From Campanula takesimana (lineage: Eukaryota; Streptophyta; Magnoliopsida; Asterales; Campanulaceae): DNA of 64,000 nt. Shown here one piece after another: positions 10,201 to 22,590 of this stretch (position 1 is the first letter of the stretch; each line of letters begins with the position of its first letter). Location: contig JAOWBW010002215.1 in assembly GCA_026119855.1 (NCBI GenBank), positions 1 through 64,000 on the forward strand, given 5' to 3'. The translations under genes and the position numbers were made by a program. Below the pieces are notes generated by a model, which did no database searches, was not told where the DNA came from, and was given only the letters and a program-made list of their open reading frames with translations.

Positions 10201-12689
10201 GTAATGACACAAAAATTTAGATGAAGGCCTCTAAAGAATTTATGCATTTTCTCTAAATCTGAGGTACTCCAAGATGAGACCTTTAAAGTTTAGAATAGTT
10301 GAACCCTAATTAAAACATCAAGAGGTTTATAATAGTTGTTACAAGAAATAAATTGTGTGAATTCTTCTATTGAATTAACAATTTATTTTGTAGAAAATTT
10401 TCTAAATAAGGTAGAGAGTTATAGTTGTAACAACAAAGTAATAATTTGGTTTTTAATTGTTTTAAATTAAAGCCAAAGTATTGGGAAATACTCCTTGTGT
10501 GGAGACGAATCTCCAAAGGAATATGATGTATTCCATGTATTCCGGCTCACTATAGTGAGAAGTCAAGGAATGTTGTTGGCATCGACCTTATGTGTTGGCA
10601 ACAAAAGATGTTTTATTTGACCACCTTGAATTTAATGAGGTTCTTAATGAAGATCCTACAAATTTTGGTGGAAATGAGATGGATGTTTTAAGCCATGAAT
10701 GCGGTTGAAGCATGTGGATTTCTTTTGCCTTTATCATGGAAGCATGGGGAATTCATTTGCAAGAACTATGTTCTTAATGAGCTCTCTGATTCTTTTTATA
10801 GTGTTTAGAGAGAAAAGGAATGGCAAAAGAATTGTGGGAGTCTTTCGACTATAACAATAAAATTGAGAATGCGGGTACAATGATTAATTGTAAGCCGTTT
10901 CCCGTTTTAAATATTGGACTCCATAGACCGTAAAAAGTCAAATGGAAGAGTTGAAATTGTCTTTCATGAAATCCATGCCGAATGGATGGTGTTAAGTGAA
11001 ATTTTCAAGTGACAAATTAAGAAATTATTTTTCACATGAAAAGATTCAAGAAGCACCTCAAAAGTAAATGAATTGAAATAAATGTTGGGATGCTTGCTAT
11101 TCATCTTTGTGTTGGAAAGAGAATAGAGTTTCAGAGAAGAAGTTGTTAACACTTCTTATAGCAAAAGCAAATGTGGTAGAGCATACCAAAATGCTTATGG
11201 CAAAGACAAAGTAGGTCAAATTTACTTGAAAAGTCAAAATTTGTCTGAAAAATCAAATTTGTGCGAAAGACAAGCTTGTTTGAAAACTCAAGCTTGTTTG
11301 AAAAGCCAAAATTAAGTCACGCATATATCTTTCTTGACAACAGTGGGTGTCATTAAGGATAATGTTCATGATTTGAATAAATGAAATAAAAATTGTATCA
11401 ACCGATGGGTTGATTTAGTGATCAATAATGAGAATAAGTCTCTTTAGTTGGATCACATTCCCTCATTTAAAAAGGGATTCAACAAGATGTGAAATGTGTG
11501 TTGAACTATAAAGTTAAGTATAGTGATAGATTGTTCAAACACATGGTAATGATAACAATGTTATTGTTATATGTAATAAGCATTGTCTCATTGAATGGAG
11601 AAGTTGGAAACCAACTTTAAAATGAGATAATGAGGATGAAACACTAATGCTTATAGTGTGTATATAACATGTGTTTGTACACAATATCCACCTTGTAAAC
11701 TAATATCAAATGGTGTTGATGAAAGAACTAATAACACTATTGTTATATTTAGGACTAACCCAAAATGTGGGGAGTGGGTCTACTTTGAGAAATTAAATAC
11801 CTATTGAATAGGTTACCCCAAGAAAACAATGTAAATTCCATATGAAGTATGGAAACGTAGGCCTACGCACACTTGTGAATGTGGGGGTGGTTCGCAAAGT
11901 AGAAAGTCCAACATCAACAAAATGGATATTTGCGTACAAGATGGTGAAGTATGTAAGTAATGAGTTTTCATTGGGTTGTTATATATTATTCTTTGACATC
12001 GAATATATGAAACCAAGATTGAAATAAATGGAAATCATGTACTGATGTCAAGTTCATGAAAAATGAACAAATGATACTTTGAGTGAAATAGATCAAAGTG
12101 ACACTTGAGTGAAATGGACTAAAGTGTACTTTGAATGAAATAGATTAAAGTAAAGTGTGCAACTTAGTAAAGTCACTAGATGACTTGAAACAAGCACAAA
12201 ATAATGACATCAAAGCTTGATTTTACCATGAAAGAAAGTGGATTAATAAAAAATGACATGAATGGAAATGTCATAGTGTTGATTAAATCAATCGAAGATA
12301 TGTTGAACTTAAAAAGAAGTTTGCTAATTTGACCGTTGGATTTAAAACTTCAAGAAGAACTCATGAATTTGCATTAAGAAAGTTATGATATAGTTCTTAA
12401 AAGTTTTGAAAAGGTCAAGAGATATGGGTTTAGCGGATGTTATCCTCGAAGAGAAAATTTCTAAGAAATCTAATGGATAATTCTTGAGAAATTAGCCAGG
12501 ATAATTTTACAATGGCTCGAACCTAATATTCATCTATTGAAAAATAAATCCGATGTTGTTTTTCAAGTTGAACACTCGAGAATTATTGGAAGTCTAGTGA
12601 ATTGGTACACTAGTAATCCTAAATGTATAGTGAGAGTACTAAGGTATTTGAGATACAATCGAGATTAAGGATTACTCTACACTAGACAT

Positions 12690-13130
12690 CTATCGATATC
12701 TGAAGGATATAGTAATGCTACATGGATATCAAATATCCAAGACTCAAAGTCTACAAGTGGATTTGTATTCACATTAGCAGGTGCTGCTATATCATGGAAA
12801 TCTTCTAAACAGAAGGTTATAGCCAGATCCACGATGGAATTTGAGTTTATAGCTTTGGACAAATGTGAGGAAGAAGCGGAATGGCTACGCCATTTCTTAG
12901 AAGATATTCCAAGATGGACAAAGCAAGTGCCACCAATCTGTATACATTGTGATAGTTAATCTGCAATTGGTAAGGCACAAAGCAATATGTATAATGGGTA
13001 AGTCTAGACATAAAAGTCGAAGACATAAAACCATTTAAACTACTCTCTACTAATTTGACTATGTCAAGGCAAATGATAAACGGATCCGTTAACCAAAGGG
13101 TTAAACAGAGAGGTAGTTGCGAGATCGACA
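12690..13130 (+). pseudogene. Copia RNase H remnant
   Basis: The plus-strand reading shows the Ty1-copia RNase H almost unbroken: EGYSNATWIS, STSGFVFTLAGAAISWKSSK, STMEFEFIALDKCEEEAEWL, ICIHCDS, then a stop and SAIGKAQSNMYNG, and finally a DPLTKG-like end near 13085. The catalytic D, E and D positions are visible, but in-frame stops follow both ICIHCDS and MYNG. The RT just upstream is too decayed to delimit. Confidence 0.85.
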
Positions 13131-13700
13131 AGGGGAATGGGTTTAAAGGCTCTTGAGAAGTTAACCACGGCGGAAAACCCAACCTAGTTGACTGGAGATC
13201 CCAAGATCTAGGTTCAAAAGGGACCACCTAACTGTTAAAAGACTTGTAGCGTCACTGTGGGGATTAACCGCATACCCATTCCTAAAAGTGACATCCCGAG
13301 ATGAATAAGGTTAAGCCTATGGCTTTTAATGATTCTTATGGAGTAAACCGGGTTACTTAGAAAAATCACCTATGTGGGAGAGAAGTGGGGCCGCTTCGAG
13401 GAGAATTGTGTGAGGATCAATTCTTAGACCCTCTCACAGAACCAGGCATTGTGTTCCAGGGCCACAATGGACACAACCATGAGAACTGAATTGTGTTAGG
13501 GAGATACCTGTGTAGAAGTATATGATTGGCTACACAAAAAGCTGACAGTTCAAGGACATCGTGTCTACTGATTAGCGAGTAGAATAAGTATACATCTACG
13601 AGGGAAGGTTCAAAGGGCAAACCCCATACCTATCCTATGCAGGTTTTCTACTGTTGGACTTTATCACCAAATTCCTCATAATTTCCTTCATGTGGGGAAT

Positions 13701-14502
13701 TGTTGGAAAAATAATGTAATTTTTGTAATATGTGAAGGAAATATGATTTATTTCCGTAATAAATATATTTTATCAAATGACAAAATTAATTATGAGTTTG
13801 TGTTTAGCTCCATGAGAACTTTGAGATAATGTATTTATTTGTCCAATTTTGTGTTTGGATGAATAAGACTTTAAGACTTGAAATTGGGAAATTTTTTATC
13901 CCATTTGAACTAGAATGTCAAGTGACTAGTTCTAGAATGTCAAGTGACTAGTTCATCTTATTTGAAATAGAATGTCAATTGACTAGCTTATCTCTAAATT
14001 AATTAAGGATTATGGATTAAGCTTATCCTTTAATTAAATGAGGTTCTCAAGTTTGGACTATAAAAGGAGCAACAAACCATTTGTGAAAAGAGAAGAAAAG
14101 AACAACAAAAGAGCAAGAAGATGATACACAATTCCAACAATACTCACATACTCTCTTGTTGCATTTTTGATCATCTCTTCCTTTCGCCTCCTGCATTGCA
14201 TATCAAGAGGTGATACTGTCCGGGCATTTATTCAGTTCGCCGGAGTCTCATAGTGCTGAGAAGAATCCGGTTCGTGCGAGTTATCCTGGGAGACTAGCGT
14301 CCAATGACAACCTCAAGCACTCACGGTGAGGGGACGAATAAGTCTTAAGGACAGTGTGTTTAACACACGGCTCGGCACAAAGAAGCTATTATCGGTTTTG
14401 GTTTGTTATTCTCAATTTATGTTTTAATTTAATTTTCTGTTTTAATTCTATTTAGTATTTTATTCTGTAATTTCGAGTTCTTTTTGTAGAATTTTCCTAA
14501 CA
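13701..14502 (+). repeat. Copia 3' LTR
   Basis: 802 bp, direct partner of the 5' LTR; differences are scattered single bases and a 1-nt indel. Followed by the TSD ACCAA at 14503-14507. Confidence 0.92.
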
Positions 14503-14573
14503 ACCAATTCATACATTTGAAAAATATCATTCAATCATACCAATTCATAAATTTGAGACAGTAAGTCAGTAAC

Positions 14574-15088
14574 TTACCTTGGTAGAGCAGGTGTGCTGGC
14601 GAGGGCGACGGCGAGTAGGCGACGGTGAGGAACGGAGACGACGGCGAGATGGAACGGCGAAGACCGACGGCGATCTGGAACGGCGACGACCGACGGAGAT
14701 CTAGAACGGAGACGACCGACGGCGAGCTGGAACGGCGAGCTGGAGCGGCGAGCTGGAACGATGAGCTGGAACGGCAGCGTGGCTAGCAAATCGGCATCGT
14801 GAATCGCCTTTTGTGGAGTAGCGGCATCGTGAATCGCCTTTTGTGGAGTAGCGGCGTGAGATTTGTGGAGAGTGGGGAAGCTGAGCCCTAATTTTACAAT
14901 ATATAGGTAGGGGCAAATGGTAAATGATAAAATTAAGGGGGTGGAAATAAAAATAGAAACCCTAAAAATTCGGGTCGGATCGGTGGTTCTGGACGAACCC
15001 GATCGGATTTTTGAAAATGCATATTGAACCCGAAATTTTCGGATCGGAACACCCTCGGAATGGATCGGGTTCGGACAAATTGCCATCC
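14574..15088 (-). mobile_element. hAT-like element end, copy 2 (inverted)
   Basis: Read on the minus strand it starts AGGGATGGCAATTTGTCCGA and matches the 7525 copy for about 220 bp, including the GATCCGA-rich part and the TATA/AAAATTAGGG block. It then runs into a short-repeat region and a splice-donor-like CCAAG|GTAAGT near 14575. The long open frame here on the minus strand is made of repeats and promoter DNA and is not accepted as a protein. Confidence 0.5.
14700..14850. repeat. 15-bp and 30-bp tandem repeats in hAT-like end
   Basis: Two exact 30-bp units (GCATCGTGAATCGCC plus TTTTGTGGAGTAGCG) at about 14787-14846. Next to them are four or five 15-bp units of the form GCGAGCTGGAACGGC at about 14718-14775. 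Confidence 0.85.
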
Positions 15089-15253
15089 CTTCCTTCATTC
15101 TCTCTCTCTCTAACTTACTTTACTTGACAAAATTAATTTCTCCTCTTTCTCTAAAGATCTGGTGCTCGTTAGGTGTTTTTTTTTTTGCTTGATCGATTTC
15201 GTAAGGTGCGTTTCTAATTCATTTTTTTTTACTGATAGATCGTCGTTATTTTG

Positions 15254-15257
<4 letters not shown>

Positions 15258-15305
<48 letters not shown>
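15258..15305. repeat. (AT)n microsatellite
   Basis: About 24 uninterrupted AT units, followed at 15308 by another ccggatcgggg/ttcggatcgggttcgg patch like the hAT-like termini. Confidence 0.95.
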
Positions 15306-15309
<4 letters not shown>

Positions 15310-15384
15310 CCGGATCGGGGTTCGAATTGGGGATGTTCGGATCGGGTTCGGTTAGGGGTTTCTGAGATTCGGATCAGATTATTT

Positions 15385-15720
15385 AAGGAATACATTGATA
15401 GAGTTTTTCACACACCCACCTGAGTGAGATAAGTTCTTTTGGACTTGCCGCTCAAATACACTTGGTCAGATTTGTATCACGATCCATTAGTGATCTCTAG
15501 AGTTTAGGTCTTTGTAACCGGCAAAGCCGTGCTTGTAATAGACTAGAGAAATCTAATAGTGCTCTTAACCCAAATCCAAGTTCTGACCAAACTTGGTAGA
15601 GGACGTAGCAGTATTTACACTGTGAACCTCTCCAAATACTCGTGTCCCCTTGTGTTTACTTTATCTTTGTTTTGATCTTGCCGGTTTGGAAACCTATCAC
15701 TGGCAACTCGCAATTATTCA
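15385..15720 (+). mobile_element. Copia-type LTR remnant
   Basis: The text 'tttgtaaccggcaaagccgtg', a 'ggacgtagcag...gtgaacctctcc' block and the trailing 'ctcgtgtccccttgtgttta' follow the usual R/U5 layout of Copia LTRs. The 5' part is not recognisable and no partner LTR is in the window. Confidence 0.5.
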
Positions 15721-16292
15721 TACTGATTCATCGTTATTTCATATGACCAATCTCTTGAAACTGCATTGAACGTTTTGAAATCACTTTGTGTTAAACCAAG
15801 ATCTCAAAACCTTTTCATACTGATTTTGTGTTAAACTAATCTCTTGGACTGACCCCTATGAGATTTATGCCATAGTCAAAATGTCATAATTAAGTCTCAT
15901 ATAATTATATCACTTCTTATTTGTTTATCAGACATAACCACATAATCCTCGTAAAGTTACCACCCTTCCTCTATCTTCATTATTTGTTTTTCACTTTTCT
16001 TATTGTACATTTAAAGTTAGCTTGATACATTCAAAGCTAACTCCATTTATTTCATTACCGGTTTCTTACTATGGATAAAATTTTATTTTTCTTTTTTTTT
16101 AAAGTAAAAAGTATAGATAATAGGCGTGTATTAAAAAAAATTACAATGTACCTGCCCTCCAATTCAATATAATAATCTATCCATTTTTCAAGCCTTATAA
16201 TTCTCTCTCTATTTTCCAAAATATGCTCATTCTCGCTTCTTTTTTTAATAACTTTTCAGTCTTAAACTTTGAAATCTGTAGTTTTACCATCA

Positions 16293-16327
<35 letters not shown>

Positions 16328-17312
16328 TGAAAAAATCATGCTATACATCAACTTTAACAGTAATTTAGTAATTTATCATTAACATTTGTTGTTCAAAAAC
16401 TATTCAGTATAAAGAATATGTGAAAACGATAAACTGAATTGAATGTTGTTTTTTACAATAAATATTTAATTGAATGTTGGGTTATACAAAACTACACTCT
16501 TTTTTTCTTCAAATAAAACAACTCTTTTTCATAGGGTATAATAGTTCTTAGAAAGATAGAATCATGCTTTAAAAATTCCAAACAGTTATATTTACATTAA
16601 TGTTTTTAAGCATATTCATCAAATTTCTTAAAACAATCCATCCAATAAGCTTATCGAAAAATTGAAATAATAAAATTCATTTCTTTGAAATTCTGTCCCT
16701 GTAATTATTGTTTCACCTCATACGTTATTTTTATATTGATGTTGCGCATACGTTTATTATAAAATTAACTAAATCATCTTCAAATTTTTTATAAATAAAA
16801 CTAATTTTTCCTTTAAGATTAATTTTCTTACATTAAAGTTAACCATTTGAAAGATAAAGTAAACTTTAGATTATTATATTTATTTAAAATATTTAATTTA
16901 TTTGTCGCATAATTAAGATGTTATAACAATTTATTATATTAACATATTTATTTTTTATAAGCAAAGTTGTACGTTTATAAAAGTTCTTTCATAATTCATT
17001 TGCATCTTAATTAATGGCAGAATCAATTGAAAATCTCATGCAAAAGTTGTAGTCATATAAACTTATTTTATTTTTGAAAGAGAAAACCAAACTAAGTATT
17101 GGTGATTTACCTAATTAAGAGCTACTCCACACATTTATTTTACCTTATCCAATGTACAAATTCAAAAGAAAATAGATACAAATGGGATAAACATTGAAGA
17201 ACATAGAATCTTATTTATTTGACTTTTCCAATTACATTTACTGAGTTTCCATTTTTAGAAATGATATTTGAGCGGGAAACTGAAATAGAAAGGGGCTCTA
17301 GCTACTTGAGCC

Positions 17313-17347
<35 letters not shown>

Positions 17348-17711
17348 TTAGGATTAATGATTTTGAATTTGGGGACGCCTAAATTTAAGTGGGTTAAATT
17401 AACAAGTTCGTAATTACGAGACAGAAAGAGTAAAATTAAGACAAAGAAGAGGGAAAAGCAGAACTTTTATGCGCTCTCTTTAAGAGCTCGCATACTTTCT
17501 CTGTTTTTTCTATTTCACGCCAAAAGGGATGCCCGTATGCGTTATCAGAAAGGAGTTGACCGAGTGGACTTTGATGTGGCGGCTGGCAAGAATAGGAGTC
17601 TAGTTTTAGTAGTTTAAGTTGACAATGACATCTCCTAGAAGATTATTTAGTTACTAGGATTCCATCAGTCATACTAATCAAATTAGGAGATGTGGAGTAT
17701 GCGTTATATAC
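15721..17711. other. AT-rich intergenic DNA, no gene
   Basis: Holds a poly-T run (about 16291-16326) and a (TA)n run (about 17317-17342). No coding or structural RNA signal is seen. Confidence 0.5.
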
Positions 17712-17991
17712 TTCCCTCCGTCTTAAATTAATTGAGTTGCTCAGTTTGCTCAGTTTTTTTTACACAGAATAGAGAGATCAATAATTCTAGATCTATGGTT
17801 TGCACAGTCAGGAATTTTGTGATCAAAATTCGTGCAAAGTAGATTAGTGTGATCTTGTGTAATTGTTTCTCCAGTGATAATAATATTCTCTCCCCTCCCC
17901 GTGGACGTAGCCAAGTTGGTGAACCACGTAAATCTGTGTTCTTGTGATTGCTCTATTTTCTCATCAAGTTTCGTTCAATTGCTCTAACATA
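17712..17991 (+). mobile_element. Half Stowaway end fused to a Copia LTR tail
   Basis: It opens with ctccctccgtcttaaatt, the Stowaway consensus end, without a matching right end. It continues into a Copia U5-like stretch (ccgtggacgtagccaagttg, gaaccacgtaaat, cttgtgattg) ending in taaca. Both parts are remnants. Confidence 0.5.
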
Positions 17992-18379
17992 TATATATAT
18001 AGATATAGATATAGATAATAGAGATTTAAGAGGAACTATGTTTGGCTTGGTTTGAAACAAAGGGTATTATTGTATACATATATTTTCTCCTCCAGATCCC
18101 ATAGATTGCTGCAAATCTTGACTCATTAACTTTGGCGAGTAAGCTCCGACATTGAATTCCTTACTCCAAGATTCTTTCATCTAATATTCTTTCATAACCC
18201 AAATCTGGAATTTCCCATACCCATAAAAAACAGCTGCAGAAATTGGTTGAGAGAGAAAAAAAAAGGTTGTAGAAAGTAGAGAGAGAATAATGTGCATTGT
18301 GCAGCCTTAAACTAATTTGGGGATACAAATCAAAATAATTAAACACACCTTTCATTATATGAGGGAAACAGATTGAACT

Positions 18380-18423
<44 letters not shown>

Positions 18424-18886
18424 TGACGTCTTTTCTAAAAGAGCTAATTCAAATAGAGATTTCATCAACAATGATTTTCAAGAGTTGGGATTTCGATTTA
18501 GTTAGATTTGATTATAGATAATTTCTTATTAGTAGATAAATAAAAAATATATTCAAGTTTGAAATAGTGGTAAAAGGAAAGTTTGAAATTATCCATTTAT
18601 ATATCAACTATGATCAAGAAACAATCTAATCAAGGTTTCTAATTATAGAGGGGTGGGTTTGAGCGGGAAACTGATTTAGAAAGAGGCTCCAATGACTTCA
18701 ACCATTATTTATATACGGATGATAACTTTCAAACAAATTGTTTATAATATAAAAGACTATTAAAAATATATTATCACTAAATATACTTAAATTAAAATTT
18801 AACATAGACTCCAAATGAAAACATAGCCATGTTACCGTACAGATTGACTTTTTAACATAGCCAAATGAAAACAGCATATGTATAAT
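17992..18886. other. AT-rich 3' flank of the minus-strand DegP-like gene
   Basis: Contains a (GA)n microsatellite (about 18382-18420) and probably the 3' untranslated region of the gene. A block of about 60 bp (tttgagcgggaaactga...) at 18657-18715 repeats one at 17267-17325 in direct orientation. Confidence 0.45.
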
Positions 18887-19264
18887 CTACTCATCATTCT
18901 TTGGAAACACCTGAAAAAGAGCTGGGAACATCCACCTGAAGACCAACACAAACTATCAGAACCACAATGTCAGACGATAAAAAATATGAAACTTTTGCCA
19001 GAGTTTGGGCCTAACCGGTAAAAATTAGTTTCGGTTGTTTCTTGAATTGACATGCTGGAATTATACCGTTGACCGTCACTTAATCTAAGGATTTCCAAGT
19101 CCACTGATTCTCCAACATTGTCCCACATGCTCTCAAAAAACTGGAACAGAAAGGACTCACTATATTAGTAAGTAGATGTATGCATATTTATAAAGTAATT
19201 CGTGACATACGACAGATAACGGAACTTGAAAGGCATATGTTTGTCAAGTTTATCACGGAACATA

Positions 19265-19390
19265 CTCAGTCCCGGAATGATGTTCCCATTTCTATATAAA
19301 TGAAGTAATGCAAGTCAATTTTTCACTAAAATGTTGTGTATCCTTAATATATGCAAAATGTACAACGGGGCGTATTCAGGACAGAGGGAG
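19265..19390. mobile_element. Stowaway-like MITE in intron 7 of copy A
   Basis: Ends ctcagtcccgg and acagagggag, flanked by TA. The homologous element is at the matching place in copy B (29248-29384), sharing ttgtacattttgcatatatt. Confidence 0.7.
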
Positions 19391-19941
19391 TAAAATGCAG
19401 TTCGTAGGACAAAGTTTAGCACCAGAGTCCAACATGACTAGTGATCCATTTCAGAGCTCCATGTTTTCAAGGAAATATTGAGGAGAAAAGCATATAGATA
19501 AATACAGTTGGGCCTATTGACTTGGGAGAGTTTCCGGCCTCTACAATTGTTGGGAGGGTTAGGAGAGTTCCAGTCTCTATAATTACTCGAAGGGTTGTTA
19601 TCTTTAAAAAAAAATAAAAAAATTGTCTCTTAGATTTGTTATCTCTATCACACACGGACAATTTATTTTAATAAAACACAAAAAAGACGTGAGACCCGTT
19701 ATTGGAAGGGTGCCGATTGAACATATACCTGCAGTTTACTCTCAACACATTCGCCACCACATTTTACTATCACATCATTCGGCCTTATACCAGACTTATC
19801 AGAAGGAGTTTCTTTTTCAACCTGTTACATATACAACAAGCAACAATTGAACAGCTACACACATATTATGTTCTAAGCCCCAAGAATAAAATAGATCAAC
19901 ATGAATTAAAAAAAAAATAATAAAAAAAGAGAAGAGAAATA

Positions 19942-20222
19942 CTCCCTCCGTCCCAGCAGAAGTGTCACTTATTTCCTTTTGGTCCGTCCCAGCACAAGTG
20001 TCACTACCCAAAATGGCAAACTCTTACTACTTTTATATTCAACCAACCCCACTATTTAATCCCACTCATTCTCTCTCTTCATTTTCCACCACTCATTTTA
20101 TTCAACCAACACTACTATTTACCCCACTCATTCTCTCTCTTCATTTTCTACCACACATCTACTACCTTTTCTTGATCTCCGTGTCCCAAAAGTTGGTGAC
20201 ACTTCTGCTGGGACGGAGGGAG
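19942..20222. mobile_element. Complete Stowaway MITE (281 bp)
   Basis: Perfect terminal inverted repeats, ctccctccgtcccagcagaa / ttctgctgggacggagggag, flanked by TA at 19940-19941 and 20223-20224. In intron 6 of copy A. Confidence 0.95.
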
Positions 20223-20240
20223 TATATGTTATTAAACACA

Positions 20241-20390
20241 CTCCCCTAGTCCCAAAATGATCTTCACGTTTGCCTATTCAAACATTTTAAGTATATGAAC
20301 ACTTCACTAGCCATGTTGTGTTTATGCACATTTCAACCTATGCAGAAAGGAGAAGATTTTTTTGTGAAAATTATTTCGGGACAAAGGGAG
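20241..20390. mobile_element. Second Stowaway-like MITE
   Basis: Ends ctcccctagtcccaaaatga and ttatttcgggacaaagggag. TA follows on the right, but the left duplicate is degraded. Only 18 bp from the previous MITE. Confidence 0.75.
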
Positions 20391-22590
20391 TATCATATAA
20401 GAGAACGCAACCAAATACCAAACTATGGTCTTATGTAACATAGGCACTAAATTACACCTTTACAGAAAAGGGACCAACATGATAAATATGGGACACAGAT
20501 AACTAGACTCAAACATACCACTTTCCAGGTTGATGAGACAAAAAAAGACAATACTAGAAACAAGATAAGAACAATACCTTTGTCACAATAACACCTGCAC
20601 CAATCTCAGGGAATGTATATCTGAACTTTTCCAGAAAACGCAAGCGAACATCAGAAAGATTTGCAATTTCCATACCAACCCAAGGCCGACAAAATGTTCT
20701 GAGACAAAGAGCCAATAATTAGATGTGCCCAAATTGCACGAAAAACTATAATCAGAAGTCTTTTAACTAACAAAAATAAGAGCTATCTACATAATAAGAA
20801 TTAAAAGCATAAAAACGAGAGGGTATGGGAAAAAATAGTAAAATTAAGTTAGCATGCACTAATTACCTTGGCATACTAGTGACACATTTAAGCAAAAATT
20901 AACCAAGACTTCTTACAACACTTTGTAGATAAGTGAGAATGTGTGAATTGCCGTTTGACTTAGCCTAGGTCCTCTATATGAAACTAATGATTTGATCCCG
21001 CATCATCTTTAGTATCGATAATTAAACTATAGTTTATAGAGCTTGGTTGGTTACACGTTATTCTATTAAGTAAGTCATGGAGAGAGGAAAAGAAAGAAGC
21101 TTAAAACAATTTCAACCACAAAGTATGCAGCTAGATTGAATCACTCACCCCTTACTTTTATAATGATCCCACCACCTTGAAATAATATTACTTGGTAAGA
21201 AACTTGATTCGTAAAACATGATTCCCAATACTTCTCCAGAAAGGTTGACAACTGCTCCTGAATCTTTTTCCTAAGACAAGAAAATTGTCAGGGTGGTTAA
21301 CATATACTATCTGGCAAGCTTATTTAAATCAAGAGACATGCTAAGGTGAATTTTGGATGGGACATAAAGAGCTGAAGCAAAAGTAAAAGTAAAAAAATGC
21401 ACTTTCCTCATATGATACATGTATGCAAGAAAATCAGAAACACAAAAAGAGAGAGATGCTATACTGACGTTGATGCCAGAACAATGGACCCAGTTAAGCT
21501 CTTTGCAATAATAATAGTAGCTGTGCGTAGTACTGAGGAAAAAGGAAAATTAGATATAAGCAAACAGCAGCGTTGCATGAATGTGTTTAAAAAAACATAA
21601 AATAAATCTTCTATTACCGAAAAGTGCCGGAAACAGCCTCGACCTCAAACGGGGAAAAAAAAAGATCTACAGATCATCATGATCTCGGTCCCAGGATAAA
21701 CGTGAAATGAACTAGACTGACGGCGGAGTTGGAATGGATTTTTGCCGTGTGATTCATATGCATCAATATCAATAGACGAGACATCATTCAAGGCCCTTAG
21801 AGAAGCAGGCTGTAAAGGGGAGTTGGATTGGATTTTTATAATTGCAAGGTTGTAGTGGAAATCAAAATCCACTAATTCCCCCTTGAATAACTTACCATCT
21901 GGCCCACACACATCAAACTGCACATACCACCAAAACAACAACAATAGCAAATAAAAAAACTGCTCGAAACCAAAGAGTTAATATCCATCAATCATATAAT
22001 AAAACGATCCAAGAAACTAAAAATTCAACCTTTTTTACAAACTGAAATCCAATTTTTTTATATTCATTATACCCTCAACATATAACTAGAGCCTTGTAAT
22101 TGTCAGGGCTATTGGCCTCCCACACCTCAAAACTAAAAAATCAATTCACCTCCAATGTCAGTACAACTTTACAAGGTTCACATTAAAACGATTTTTTTGT
22201 TCCGCATAGAGACGTTTTTGGCATTAATTTGTTCAAAACTTACATTAAAAAAGAATTATTTTGAGCAAGAATAAATCACACTTTTGATGTTAGATTATTT
22301 TTTAACTCAATCAATTTAAACTTGCTCATAGGACACACAAAAAGAAGAGGGAAAAAAAAAAGCCGACCTTAACATCGCGAGGTTTGGTGTCATTAGTGCG
22401 TTTAAATAACATAGCAGGAGCAACTATAGCAATGTCAAAAGTAGCATTCTCAGCAACCTCGCATTCTAGAACAATCCCATGGCCATGAAATACATAATTA
22501 TTTTTGTCCAACTCCCCTGAGCCGGGTACTTCAACTGAGAAATTCATAATCAAGAAGACAAATATCAACAATAAGAAAGTTAAACAAATA

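Larger units (their letters stand above)
8671..14502 (+). mobile_element. Ty1-copia LTR retrotransposon, full-length but decayed
   Basis: Both LTRs (8671-9471 and 13701-14502) start TGTTGGAAAA and end TTTTCCTAACA, are direct, about 96-97% alike by eye, and are bounded by the TSD ACCAA. A purine-rich tract (tgtgggga) lies just before the 3' LTR. Internal DNA is only 4.2 kb and full of stops. Recognisable parts in order are a gag remnant near 10770-10860 (CKNYVLNELSD-like), a tandem repeat at 10002-10200, RT scraps near 11880-12600, and a clear RNase H at 12690-13130. The LTRs have diverged far less than the coding part has decayed, so this looks like a non-autonomous family moved in trans. Confidence 0.92.

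Noticed and set aside
12677..13227. Minus-strand frames across the Copia RNase H
   Set aside because: Antisense shadows; the plus strand holds the RNase H motifs.
14574..15098. 174-residue minus-strand open frame
   Set aside because: Made of tandem repeats and promoter-like hAT-end DNA; no domain and no codon pattern of a gene.
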